45,174 nucleotides of DNA, taken from positions 1 through 45,174 of the forward strand of contig SCRF01000118.1 of the NCBI GenBank assembly GCA_004322005.1, written 5' to 3'. Shown one piece after another: positions 35,130-43,324 of this stretch. Source of the stretch: Rhodanobacter sp. (GTDB lineage: Bacteria > Pseudomonadota > Gammaproteobacteria > Xanthomonadales > Rhodanobacteraceae). The position numbers and the translations under genes were made by a program. How positions within the stretch are numbered: position 1 is the stretch's first letter; each line of letters opens with the position of its first letter. Below the pieces are notes generated by a model. That model saw only the letters and a list, made by a program, of their open reading frames with translations. It searched no databases and was not told the origin of the DNA.

Positions 35130-35144
35130 TTCACTGACAGTGAA
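35130..35144. promoter_or_regulatory. 15-bp palindrome upstream of the cassette promoter
   Basis: TTCACTGACAGTGAA is a perfect palindrome around a central A. It ends 5 bases upstream of the -35 box, a position suited to a regulator site. The XRE protein of the cassette is the obvious candidate binder, by inference. Confidence 0.5.
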
Positions 35145-35385
35145 TATTACGCCGCAAGCAGCGACTGCCGTCGACCGCCCCGGCGGGCTCCAGAAGACGA
35201 CGGACTGTCTGGTGCTCCGACGCGCCACGCTCGATGTAGACACCGCGCACCATCTCATCCTCGGTGCGGCGCGCCCAGTCTTTGGCGTCACGTTGAGTAC
35301 GAAAAGTCTTGGCCGTGGTCGGCCAACCCTGCTTGCAGATGACGGCCTTCCACGTCGCCGAGGGTGTTCGCACAATCGTTGCCAT
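35131..35385 (-). pseudogene. Tyrosine-type phage integrase, N-terminal fragment
   Basis: An 84-codon frame starting MATIVRTPSATWKAVICKQG, followed by WPTTAKTFRTQRDAKDWARR and TEDEMVRGVYIERGASE. This is the N-terminal arm-binding region of island integrases that target tRNA genes. After about residue 57 the sequence no longer resembles an integrase, and the frame ends at 35131 inside the palindrome before the retron promoter. The core-binding and catalytic domains (about 300 residues) are absent. The start lies 134 bases from the end of tRNA-Asn, the normal integrase position. The retron cassette probably replaced the rest of the gene. Confidence 0.75.
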
Positions 35386-35484
35386 GAAGCGCTCCAGTAT
35401 CGGCTCTGTACTGAAACTGTACCTCTGGACGAATCACAGAGTCGAACGCAAACACGGCCGGCTTGTCGATGTTTCCAAAAAAGC

Positions 35485-35514
35485 AAAGGCCAGCAAATGG
35501 TTTGCCGGCCTTTG
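35485..35514 (-). terminator. Terminator of tRNA-Asn
   Basis: On the minus strand AAAGGCCGGCAAA-CCA-TTTGCTGGCCTTT forms a 13-bp stem with one G-U pair. It is followed by GCTTTTTT, beginning 5 bases after the tRNA 3' end. Confidence 0.82.
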
Positions 35515-35518
35515 AAGA

Positions 35519-35595
35519 TGGCGCCCGAAGCTGGACTCGAACCAGCGACCCCCTGATTAACAGTCAAGTGCTCTAACCAGCTGAGCTATTCGGGC
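35519..35595 (-). tRNA. tRNA-Asn (GTT)
   Basis: A full cloverleaf of 77 nt on the minus strand. The acceptor is GCCCGAA/TTCGGGC, the D-arm GCTC/GAGC, the anticodon arm CTTGA-CTGTTAA-TCAGG, the T-arm GCTGG-TTCGAGT-CCAGC, the discriminator G73, with encoded CCA. The anticodon GTT gives Asn. Its 3' part is the right attachment repeat of the island. Confidence 0.95.
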
Positions 35596-35663
35596 GTGAG
35601 CTGCGTAGTTTGTCGGCGCCGCATCGGGCTGTCAAGCCGGCGCCGGCGGATTATCGGCCAAGC

Positions 35664-37064
35664 TCAGCCGGTGCATACCCGATAGCACGGCACGTACGCG
35701 CTACCGCCCGGCAACTTCATCCGATGCTGCGCGACGAACCCCTGCAGCAGTTCGTCCAGCGCGCGCATGATGTCCGCGTCGCCATCGATCTCGAACGGGC
35801 CGCGCTGTTCGATCGCCAGCACGCCCTCTTCCTTGACGTTGCCGGCCACGATGCCGGAGAACGCCCGGCGCAGATCCGCCGCCAGCTCGTGCAGCGGACG
35901 ATCGCGGCGGATCTGCAGCGCGCGCATCGCCTCGTGGGTGGGGCGGAACGGCGTCTGGAATGCCAGCGGAACCTGCAGCGCCCAGTTGAAGAAGAACGCG
36001 TCCCGGGTGTCCAGCCGGTTCTGGCGCACCTTGTCGAGACCCTTGACCATCGTTCGCGCCACCACCGCCGGGTCATCCACGATGATCCGGTAATGCCGGG
36101 CCACCTGGTCGCCCAGGGCCAACCGCAGGAAGCGGTCGATCTGTTCGAAATACTCGGCCGATTGCCGCGGGCCGGTGAAGATCAGCGGGAACGGCGTGCC
36201 GGCGTTGTCCGGGTGCAGCAGGATGCCGAGCAGGTAGAGGATCTCCTCGGCGGTGCCGACACCGCCGGGAAACACGATGATGCCGTGGCCCATGCGCACG
36301 AATGCCTCGAGCCGCTTCTCGATATCCGGCATGATCACCAGATGGTTGACGATCGGGTTCGGCGACTCGGCGGCGATGATGCCCGGCTCGGTGATGCCGA
36401 CATAGCGATTGTGCCGGCGACGCTGCTTGGCATGGGCGATCGTCGCGCCCTTCATCGGCCCCTTCATCGCGCCCGGACCGCAACCGGTGCAGATATCCAT
36501 GCCGCGCAGACCCAGTTGATAACCGACCAGCTTGGTGTAGTCGTACTCCTCGCGCGAGATCGAATGGCCGCCCCAGCACACCACCAGGCTGGGGTCGATG
36601 TTCGGCTTCAGGATGCGTGCATTGCGCAGGATCTCGAATACGGCCTGGGTCAGCGCGGCCGAACCCTCCAGACCGCCTTTCATCGTTTCCAGCTGGGTCG
36701 CGACGTAGACGATGTCGCGCACCACCGCCACCAGCAACTCGTTGACGCCGCGGATGATCTGGCCGTCCACGAAGGCCTGTGCCGGGGCGTGGCTGAGTTC
36801 GATCTTGATGCCGCGATCCTGCTGCAACACCTGGATGTCGAAATCCGGATACTGCTCCATGACCACGCGCGGATCGTCGCTGATGCTGCCGGAGGTCAGC
36901 ACGGCCAGCGCGCAACGACGCAGCAGTGCATGCAGGCCCGAATCACTGGCACCGCGCAGGCGCACCACTTCGTTGCGGGAGAGGATATCCAGCCCGCCGA
37001 TCGGCGAGATGCGCGCGCTGACGGTGGCGGCCTTGCCGGCCGCACCGGTAACCGTGTCATTCAT
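35664..37064 (-). CDS. ppnN: Pyrimidine/purine nucleotide 5'-monophosphate nucleosidase
   Basis: A 466-aa protein of the PpnN/YgdH type, which cleaves nucleoside monophosphates to base and ribose 5-phosphate. The LOG/lysine-decarboxylase-like domain has IVFPGGVGTAEEILYLLGIL (about 281-300) as its PGGxGTxxE active site and CTGCGPGAMKGPMKGA as the phosphate loop. The N-terminal region (DILSRNEVVRLRGASDSGLH) and the C-terminal region (QTPFRPTHEAMRALQIRR) are both present, and the length is close to the E. coli protein (454 aa). In E. coli the enzyme is stimulated by (p)ppGpp. GGAG precedes ATG 37064 by 10 bases. It is monocistronic. Confidence 0.9.
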   Translation of the reverse strand: MNDTVTGAAGKAATVSARISPIGGLDILSRNEVVRLRGASDSGLHALLRRCALAVLTSGSISDDPRVVMEQYPDFDIQVLQQDRGIKIELSHAPAQAFVDGQIIRGVNELLVAVVRDIVYVATQLETMKGGLEGSAALTQAVFEILRNARILKPNIDPSLVVCWGGHSISREEYDYTKLVGYQLGLRGMDICTGCGPGAMKGPMKGATIAHAKQRRRHNRYVGITEPGIIAAESPNPIVNHLVIMPDIEKRLEAFVRMGHGIIVFPGGVGTAEEILYLLGILLHPDNAGTPFPLIFTGPRQSAEYFEQIDRFLRLALGDQVARHYRIIVDDPAVVARTMVKGLDKVRQNRLDTRDAFFFNWALQVPLAFQTPFRPTHEAMRALQIRRDRPLHELAADLRRAFSGIVAGNVKEEGVLAIEQRGPFEIDGDADIMRALDELLQGFVAQHRMKLPGGSAYVPCYRVCTG

Positions 37065-37146
37065 TCGGGTCGATCTCCATTTTTGCTCGAACAGGTTGCA
37101 CCAGTCCCGCAGCTTCCCGCGCCGGCCGCCGCGCGGTCAAGCATCA

Positions 37147-37179
37147 GCAAAAAGCCGGCACCCTGGCGGGCACCGGCTT
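37147..37179 (-). terminator. Rho-independent terminator of the TonB receptor gene
   Basis: On the minus strand AGCCGGTGCCC-GCCA-GGGTGCCGGCT forms an 11-bp stem with two G-U pairs. It is followed by TTTTTG and lies about 25 bases after the stop codon at 37204. Confidence 0.82.
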
Positions 37180-37203
37180 GAGCTTTTGCACACTGGCCCT
37201 GGA

Positions 37204-40200
37204 TCAGAAGGTGTAGCGCAAGGTGAGCATCGCCGACCAGCGCGAGACCACGCGGGTCGGGTTGCTGCCGGCGTCGTACGTGGTCAGCGACTGCGGCTGA
37301 TAGTTGCCATTCTTGTCGGTGGGCAGGTAGTACACGTACTGGCCCTGCGCGTTGACGCCGTTGTAGCCGGCAAGCGTGCGGGTGCCATACACGGTGTACT
37401 GGGTCTGCCCCCACTTCTTGTCGAGGACGTTCAGGAAGTTGTAGACATCCAGACGCAACTCACCCTTGTTGCCCGGGAAGATACCCGGCACTTCCTGCGA
37501 GAAGCTCATGTCGAGCTGATTGATCCACGACGAACGGGCACCGTTGCGTCCGGCGATCTGGCCGCGGTGAGCGCGCAGGTACCTGTCGCTGGAGATGAAA
37601 TCCTGGAACTGCTGCACCAGCTGCGGGCTGGCCGAACCGTAGCTCACCTTCGGATCGTTCAGGGTCGGGATGTAGGCCGGATCCTCGTAGCTGATGCCAT
37701 CGCCATTCGCGTCGCCGGAAAAGATCCAGCTGTATGGCGTACCGCTGCGACCGGAGTAGAACGCCGATACCGAGGTCTTGTAGTCACCGAAGAAACGATG
37801 CTGCCAGGTGATCGAGGCCTTGATGGTCTTGGCAATGTTGCGGTCGGCGATGCCTGCCACTTCCTCGTTGACGTTGGTGCGCACCACGTACTTGTAGCCC
37901 GAGGACGCCTGCGAGCTGTTGCCCGGGTTGACTTCGGTGGCATGGTTCAGGGTGAAGCTGAGGTTGCCGAACCAGCTTTCCGAGAACGGCTTGGCCAGCG
38001 CCAGGGTCAGGCTGTCCGACTTGCCCTTGCCGGTGTTGGTCAGCAGGGTCGAGCCACGATCGAAGTTCGGGTTGCTGTTGTAGGCCGCGTCACGGCTGTT
38101 GGGACGCTCACCTGGGGTCTTCCAGTACTGGTAGCGACCGTCCGGCAGCACGCCGGTGGGCGCGCCGATGTTGATTGCCTGGTAGTAGATCGCGTCACGC
38201 GCCTGGATGTGCTGCCACTCGACCGAACCGATCAGGCCCCACCACGGCAGCTCACGATCCAGCGCCAGGCTGACCTTCCACACCGTCGGCAGCTTGAAGT
38301 TCGGCGAGATGGTGTCCACATCGCCGCTGACGCTGCCAGCGCCCGCGGGGATGTTCTGTTTGTATGCATCGGGACTGAAGGGGGTCGTGGCCGGATCGAA
38401 CGACTTGTAACTCGCCACCGTCAGGCCGTTGTTCTGGTACGGGTTGGTCATCCACACCGTCGGCGGGAAGGTCTGGAACAGGCCAATGCCGCCGCGCAGC
38501 TGGGTCATGCGCTCGGTGTTGAAGCTGTAGTTGAACGCGAAGCGCGGCTCGACCACCTTGTTCCTGGAACCCAGCGCGCTGTTGTTCGGATAGCCGAAGG
38601 CCTGCTGGAACGCCGCGTTGTAGAACGGCTTGTGGTCGGAATGCGGGATGTCCACGCGCACGCCATAGGTCACCGACAGGTTGTTGTTGACCTGCCAGGT
38701 GTCCTGCAGGAACGGGGTGTACTGGCTGTACACCCACTTGGCAGCCACGTCATTCAAGGTGTAACCGGGTGCCGGCTGGTACAGGTAGTACGAGTCGTAG
38801 CTGGCGTTGGCGAAGTTGCCCAGCCCGTAGAAGGTGTAGTTGCCGTGCTCGGTGCGACCGAACAGGTTGTAGATCTGGTCGCGCTGATATTCGATACCGC
38901 CCTTCAGGGTGTGATCGCCCAGATACAGGGTACCGGCCACGAACGCCGTCCACTTCTTGGTGCCGATCACGTTCTCGTGGCGATACTGATCCTCACCCAG
39001 GTTGATGTTCGGGCCGCGACCCGACGGATCCAGATACACCTTGACCTGCGGCTGGTTGATCGCATTGCCGGCGGTCTGATCGAACTTCTGATAGCTGATC
39101 TTGGCTTCGGTGGAAAAATTGTCGCTCCAGTCGTCGAACAGCTGCAGCGCGGCGTTTTCGGTCAGGCTTTTCTTGGTGTACCAGTAGCTGCTGAGACCGA
39201 TTGAATTGGAGCTGTTGCCCTGCACGATCGGCTGGGTCTCGTTGGTCCGCTGGTAGGTCAGGCTGGCCCGGTGATTGTCGGAAATGTTCCAGTCGATCTT
39301 GGCCAGGTAGCGCTTGTCTTCCAGCGCGCTGCTGCCAGCACCGAAGGAGCCCGGCTGCAGGCCCAGCTGCTTGGCGATATCGATGACCTTCTGCAGGTCT
39401 CCCGGGGAGATGCTGTTGGAGGTGGAGGGGCCGCTGCCCAGCGATGGATCCAGGCCATTGGCCGAATCGGCGCCGATGCCGTCGGTCTTTTCGTGCTCTG
39501 CCGAGAGGAAGAAGAACAGCTTGTCCTTGATGATCGGGCCACCCAGCGTGATGCCGCCGGTCCAGTCCTTCTTGTAACCGGTGTAGCTGTAGCCGGGATT
39601 GCTGCGGTTCAGCCAACCGGCGTTGCCAACCAGCCGGTTGGCGTTGCGATAGGCGTAATAGACCGAACCATGGAATGCGTTGGTGCCGGACTTGGTCACT
39701 GCATTGATGTTCGCGCCGACGGTGTCCGACGCAACGTCATAGTTGGCGGTGGAGATGTTGTACTCGGCAATCGTGTCGACCGAGATCGGCGAGCCCTGAT
39801 AGGGCAGGCCGTTGGCGTTCAGCCCGAACGGGTCGCCCTGGGAAATGCCGTCGACGCTGATGTTGTTGTAGCGGTTGGGCAAGCCGTTGGCCGAGATGGA
39901 GCCGTCGCCCTGGTCGGTCACGTTGATACGCGGGTCGAGCCGGGCGATGTCGTCGATCGAACGATTGGCCAGCGGGGTCGACTCCAGCTGCCGCTGCGAG
40001 ATGTTGGTCGACAGACCCTTGTTGTCCGACGTGAAGATCTGCGTCAGCGCCGAGGCGGAGACGGTCACGCCGCCGAGGTTCTTCGCCTGCGCCATGCTGG
40101 CGCCCATCGTGAGGTTGATGGCGGACGTCTGCCCCAGTTGGAGATACACGTTGTCCTGTTCGGACTGGCTCAGGCCGGCCTTCGAGGCGGTGATGTCGAA

Positions 40201-40443
40201 CGGGCCGCCCACCCGCAGACCCTGCGCCGTGTAGCGGCCGTCCTGGTCGGTGGTGACGATCTTGGTGGTGCCCGATGGCACGTGCACGATCTGCACGGTG
40301 ACGCCGGCGACCGGCTGACCGCTGGCGTCGACCACGCGACCGCCAACGGCGGAAGATATGACGTTCTGGGCCATCGCCGGCGCCGTCGCCAGCAGGGCGG
40401 CAATGGCAAACGGCAAAACCTTGGCATGAATTCGCTTGTTCAT
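37204..40443 (-). CDS. TonB-dependent receptor with carboxypeptidase-regulatory-like N-domain
   Basis: A 1079-aa outer-membrane receptor. The signal peptide is residues 1-25 (ending ATAPAMA), with cleavage before QNVISS. Residues 30-105 form a carboxypeptidase-regulatory-like beta-sandwich (GGRVVDASGQPVAGVTVQIV). A plug domain follows (about 120-230, SIDDIARLDPRINV). The rest is a large barrel ending in LTLRYTF with the terminal Phe. This OmpA-like/Oar subgroup is common in Xanthomonadales; its substrates are mostly unknown and may be peptides or glycans. ATG 40443 starts the signal peptide and has CAGGGGG upstream. A leader of about 180 bases with a palindrome precedes it. It is monocistronic with its own terminator. 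Confidence 0.9.
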   Translation of the reverse strand: MNKRIHAKVLPFAIAALLATAPAMAQNVISSAVGGRVVDASGQPVAGVTVQIVHVPSGTTKIVTTDQDGRYTAQGLRVGGPFDITASKAGLSQSEQDNVYLQLGQTSAINLTMGASMAQAKNLGGVTVSASALTQIFTSDNKGLSTNISQRQLESTPLANRSIDDIARLDPRINVTDQGDGSISANGLPNRYNNISVDGISQGDPFGLNANGLPYQGSPISVDTIAEYNISTANYDVASDTVGANINAVTKSGTNAFHGSVYYAYRNANRLVGNAGWLNRSNPGYSYTGYKKDWTGGITLGGPIIKDKLFFFLSAEHEKTDGIGADSANGLDPSLGSGPSTSNSISPGDLQKVIDIAKQLGLQPGSFGAGSSALEDKRYLAKIDWNISDNHRASLTYQRTNETQPIVQGNSSNSIGLSSYWYTKKSLTENAALQLFDDWSDNFSTEAKISYQKFDQTAGNAINQPQVKVYLDPSGRGPNINLGEDQYRHENVIGTKKWTAFVAGTLYLGDHTLKGGIEYQRDQIYNLFGRTEHGNYTFYGLGNFANASYDSYYLYQPAPGYTLNDVAAKWVYSQYTPFLQDTWQVNNNLSVTYGVRVDIPHSDHKPFYNAAFQQAFGYPNNSALGSRNKVVEPRFAFNYSFNTERMTQLRGGIGLFQTFPPTVWMTNPYQNNGLTVASYKSFDPATTPFSPDAYKQNIPAGAGSVSGDVDTISPNFKLPTVWKVSLALDRELPWWGLIGSVEWQHIQARDAIYYQAINIGAPTGVLPDGRYQYWKTPGERPNSRDAAYNSNPNFDRGSTLLTNTGKGKSDSLTLALAKPFSESWFGNLSFTLNHATEVNPGNSSQASSGYKYVVRTNVNEEVAGIADRNIAKTIKASITWQHRFFGDYKTSVSAFYSGRSGTPYSWIFSGDANGDGISYEDPAYIPTLNDPKVSYGSASPQLVQQFQDFISSDRYLRAHRGQIAGRNGARSSWINQLDMSFSQEVPGIFPGNKGELRLDVYNFLNVLDKKWGQTQYTVYGTRTLAGYNGVNAQGQYVYYLPTDKNGNYQPQSLTTYDAGSNPTRVVSRWSAMLTLRYTF

Positions 40444-40690
40444 TTTCGAGACCCCCTGGGTTCGCAGCTGAAAACAGTTGCGCTGATGAAAAAATGCGCA
40501 TGGAAACACCGGTGCCGACCAGGCCGCCTGTGCATGCAATCCGATTTCCCCTGTGCTTCACATGTCCAATGAATCATTGGGTCATGGCGGGTCCGCCCCG
40601 CCTTCCGTAACGATTATTGAACGAATTTTAGCGACGTCGTATGACCGTTCTGCAGCGCCACATGCAGGTATTTGCGCCGCCGCACGGTCG
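40444..40690. other. Receptor leader region with a palindrome
   Basis: No gene. CCAATGAATCATTGG (40566-40580) is a perfect palindrome around a central A, 120 bases before the receptor start, and could be an operator or a leader hairpin. A TAAAAT hexamer (minus strand, about 40626-40631) could be a -10 box, but no matching -35 is evident. Confidence 0.35.
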
Positions 40691-42457
40691 TCACGGCGCG
40701 ACAGCCATCGCCACGTCTGCCGGATTCTTGCCTCGACCACCAATGGTCCGACAGGCTCCCAGGTAGCGTGCACGCTTGGCCGGTTTCAGCTTGGCCAGAT
40801 CCAGCATCACCAGACCATCCACACAGCCGGAAAACCCCGGGTCTTCGCCGAAATCGAGGAACTGCACGCCCTCGGGTTCGACCAGATCGACATACTGGCG
40901 ATACAGCACCGGCACACTGACGCCCAGCGCATCCAGATGATGTCTGAGCCTGCCCATGCCCGCGCTGGCATCGAGGCCTGCCAGTGCCGACTGCACGCCT
41001 TGCCGCACCTCGGGCGAAACCACGAACGGCTGCCGCGCCGAAGCCAGACCCGGTGCGCCGAAATAATGCTGGTGCGCCGCGGCGATCCATTCGCGGGCCG
41101 CCCGCGGCAGGCGCGTCGACATGCTGACCGGGCCGAACAGATAAGCCAGCCCGGGATGCCGCTGCAAGTACAGGCCGATGCCCTGCCATAGCTGGTCCAG
41201 CGCGCGCGACCGCCAGTAAGCCGGCGCGATGAAGCTGCGGCCCAGCTCCAGCCCCTGCGCCAGCCGGGATTCCAGCGCCGGCGAATAATCGAACAGGGTG
41301 GACGTGTACAACCCGGCCACGCCACACCGGGCAATCACCCTGCCGCCGTGGCCCAGGCGGTAGGAACCGACCATGCGCAAAGCCTGCGGATCCCACAACA
41401 CCAGGTGTTCATAATGCGGATCGCAGGCATCCAGATCGCGACGCGCTCCCGTGCCCTCGCCGACCTTGCGGAAGGTCAGCTCGCGCAGGCGTCCGATTTC
41501 GCGCATGACCACGCTGTCGAGCGTGCCCCTGAACAACCATGCCTGCTTGCCATCGCTGAAATCGGCGAGCTTTTCGGCCACGGCCAGCTCGGCGCAAATC
41601 TGATCGGCCCGCTCCGGATGCGCCAGCGGCGCCTGTCCGCCAAAGATCAGGCCACGCTGCCGGCCGACCCGGTACACATGCCGGCGCATCAGTCTGGCCG
41701 CCTGTTCGGCCGAACCGCCGCTGCGCCGTTCGAGCTCCTCGGCACCGATCAGCGCGCCGATGCTGAAACCGATCCGCCGCCTGCCAGGCGCCACCGCTTC
41801 ACGCGGCAGCATCGCCGTGCCCAATGGCTTGGCCAGCATCGACATGCCGTAGAATATGGCCGAATTGCGCGCCGCGACATGTACCGGCAACACCGGTACC
41901 CTGCTGCGCAAGGACATCCGCGCAAAGCCGTCCGACCAGCGCCCGTCGCGCACGCCATCCGAACGCATGCGCGAGACCTCGCCGGCCGGAAACACGATCA
42001 GCGCCTCGCCACGTTCCAGCGCACGATAGACCCCGCGCAGACGCGAGGCCGCACCGTTGCCGAACACATCCACCGGCAACAACAACCTGCCCAGCTGCGG
42101 AAACGTTGCCAGCCAGTCGTTGCCCAGAATGCGCACGTCGCTGCGCACCGAGCCGACCAGTTGCAGCAACGCCAGCGCATCGAGCATGCCCAGCGGATGA
42201 TTGGCCACCACCAGCAGCGGGCCGTCGACCGGAATATGTTCGCGCTCGCGGGGATCGATGCAATAGCTGGTGCCGAGCAGGTCCAGCGCGCGTTCGACGA
42301 AATCGAACCCCGCGGCATCGCCGATCCGGTCCAGCACGCGCGTGAATCTGCCCTCGTCGGCCAAGCGCCCCAGCATGCCCGCCATTGGGCGACGGATTCC
42401 GGGATGTCGCGCCAACCACGGCAGGCGTTCGGCAAGCGTCTGTTCGATTCGGAGCAT
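40691..42457 (-). CDS. Two-domain acyltransferase, OlsF-like (PlsC domain plus GNAT/hemolysin-like domain)
   Basis: A 588-aa fusion. Residues 60-280 are a PlsC/lysophospholipid acyltransferase domain: NHPLGMLD (86-93) carries the catalytic His-Asp pair, and IVFPAGEVSR is the glycerophosphate-binding motif. Residues 310-560 are a GNAT-type N-acyltransferase of the putative-hemolysin (OlsB-like) family (VGSYRLGHGG, ELGRSFIAPAYWRSRALDQL, DLVEPEGVQFLDFGEDPGFS). The order matches OlsF, which makes ornithine lipids in one protein by N- and then O-acylation. Ornithine-lipid synthesis is inferred from this. ATG 42457 has GAGG 8 bases upstream. The frame extends to 42613 without support. Confidence 0.72.
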   Translation of the reverse strand: MLRIEQTLAERLPWLARHPGIRRPMAGMLGRLADEGRFTRVLDRIGDAAGFDFVERALDLLGTSYCIDPREREHIPVDGPLLVVANHPLGMLDALALLQLVGSVRSDVRILGNDWLATFPQLGRLLLPVDVFGNGAASRLRGVYRALERGEALIVFPAGEVSRMRSDGVRDGRWSDGFARMSLRSRVPVLPVHVAARNSAIFYGMSMLAKPLGTAMLPREAVAPGRRRIGFSIGALIGAEELERRSGGSAEQAARLMRRHVYRVGRQRGLIFGGQAPLAHPERADQICAELAVAEKLADFSDGKQAWLFRGTLDSVVMREIGRLRELTFRKVGEGTGARRDLDACDPHYEHLVLWDPQALRMVGSYRLGHGGRVIARCGVAGLYTSTLFDYSPALESRLAQGLELGRSFIAPAYWRSRALDQLWQGIGLYLQRHPGLAYLFGPVSMSTRLPRAAREWIAAAHQHYFGAPGLASARQPFVVSPEVRQGVQSALAGLDASAGMGRLRHHLDALGVSVPVLYRQYVDLVEPEGVQFLDFGEDPGFSGCVDGLVMLDLAKLKPAKRARYLGACRTIGGRGKNPADVAMAVAP

Positions 42458-42551
42458 GGCCACGTCCTCGGCGTTTTGGCCATGCTGCCGCCCGATTGTT
42501 ACAGCCGAAAGATCGTACGATGCAAGGAATGCTGCACGCCCGGCAGGCTCC

Positions 42552-43163
42552 TCAGGCCGCCAGGTGCAGGAATGACGCCACGCCCGCCATGAACATCTGC
42601 ACCGACAGCGCAATCAGCAGCATGCCCATCACTCGCTCCAGCGCCGTCAGCACGCTTTCGCCGAGCCAGCGGAACAGGTAGGTCGCGCTGAGCAGGATGA
42701 TCGAGGTGGCCAGCCAGGCCAGCAGCAAGGCCGTCACCCAGTCGGCGGTCCGGCCGGGCTGGGTGTTGGTCAGCAGCAACAGGGCCGCCATCGCCGACGG
42801 ACCGGCCACCCCGGGGATGGCCATCGGCACGATGAACGGCTCGCCTGCGCCGGGCTTGCCGAAAATGCCGCCGCCGTCGGCGGGCGGAAACACCATGCGG
42901 ATGCCGATCAGGAACAACACGATGCCGCCGGCGATGCTGATCGAATCCGGCTTCAGCTGCAGCAGCTTGAGCATGTACTGACCGCCAAACAGGAACACCA
43001 GCAGCACGCCCAGCGCGATCAACAACTCGCGCACCATCACCGGGCGCCGGCGCCTGGGCGGCACATCCTTGAGCAGGCTCAGGAAGAGCGGGATATTGCC
43101 CAGCGGATCCATGATCAGAAACAGCATGATTCCCGCAGACAACGTGGTCATCTGTGTTTCCAT
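42552..43163 (-). CDS. MarC/YhgN-family integral membrane protein
   Basis: A 203-aa protein with six hydrophobic spans. The N-terminal LFLIMDPLGNIPLFLSLL is the MarC-family signature. SIAGGIVLFLIGIRMVFPP and VPMAIPGVAGPSAMAALLLL are its other conserved parts. The family is described as NAAT-type transporters, but the substrate is unproven and the link of MarC itself to drug resistance was not confirmed. GGAG precedes ATG 43163 by 5-6 bases. It is upstream of the OlsF-like gene on the same strand with a 94-base gap, so co-transcription is possible. Confidence 0.88.
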   Translation of the reverse strand: METQMTTLSAGIMLFLIMDPLGNIPLFLSLLKDVPPRRRRPVMVRELLIALGVLLVFLFGGQYMLKLLQLKPDSISIAGGIVLFLIGIRMVFPPADGGGIFGKPGAGEPFIVPMAIPGVAGPSAMAALLLLTNTQPGRTADWVTALLLAWLATSIILLSATYLFRWLGESVLTALERVMGMLLIALSVQMFMAGVASFLHLAA

Positions 43164-43221
43164 TTCAGCTCCATTTTCCGGTGCGGCATCTGGATATTAT
43201 GAGAGCGGCCTGTGCTCGCCG

Positions 43222-43293
43222 GCAGGAGCGCACCCTGTGCGCGATGCTCTGGATGCGTCCGGCAAAAGCATCGCGCACAGGGTGCGCTCCTAC
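43222..43293. repeat. REP pair, family A
   Basis: The left unit begins GCAGGAGCGCACCCTGTGCG, so its head is GCAG instead of GTAG. The right unit ends GGTGCGCTCCTAC. It lies between the MarC-family and SDR genes. Confidence 0.83.
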
Positions 43294-43324
43294 CGGTAAG
43301 CCAAGCCACCCCCGCACCCCAAAT

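Larger units (their letters stand above)
23421..35565. mobile_element. Genomic island at tRNA-Asn (defence island, probably no longer mobile)
   Basis: The boundaries are two direct copies of the 3' part of tRNA-Asn, 48 of 50 bases identical. One is an orphan fragment (23421-23470); the other lies within the intact tRNA (35516-35565). The enclosed 12.1 kb holds type I restriction, HipA-like/DUF3037, hipBA and retron-like genes and an integrase 5' fragment directly beside the tRNA. Codon use is visibly less GC-biased from about 33.1 to 35.1 kb and 23.7 to 26.3 kb than in the flanks. No intact integrase is present. Confidence 0.8.

Noticed and set aside
23421..35595. Prophage
   Set aside because: No structural, lysis or replication genes; only an integrase fragment and accessory genes.
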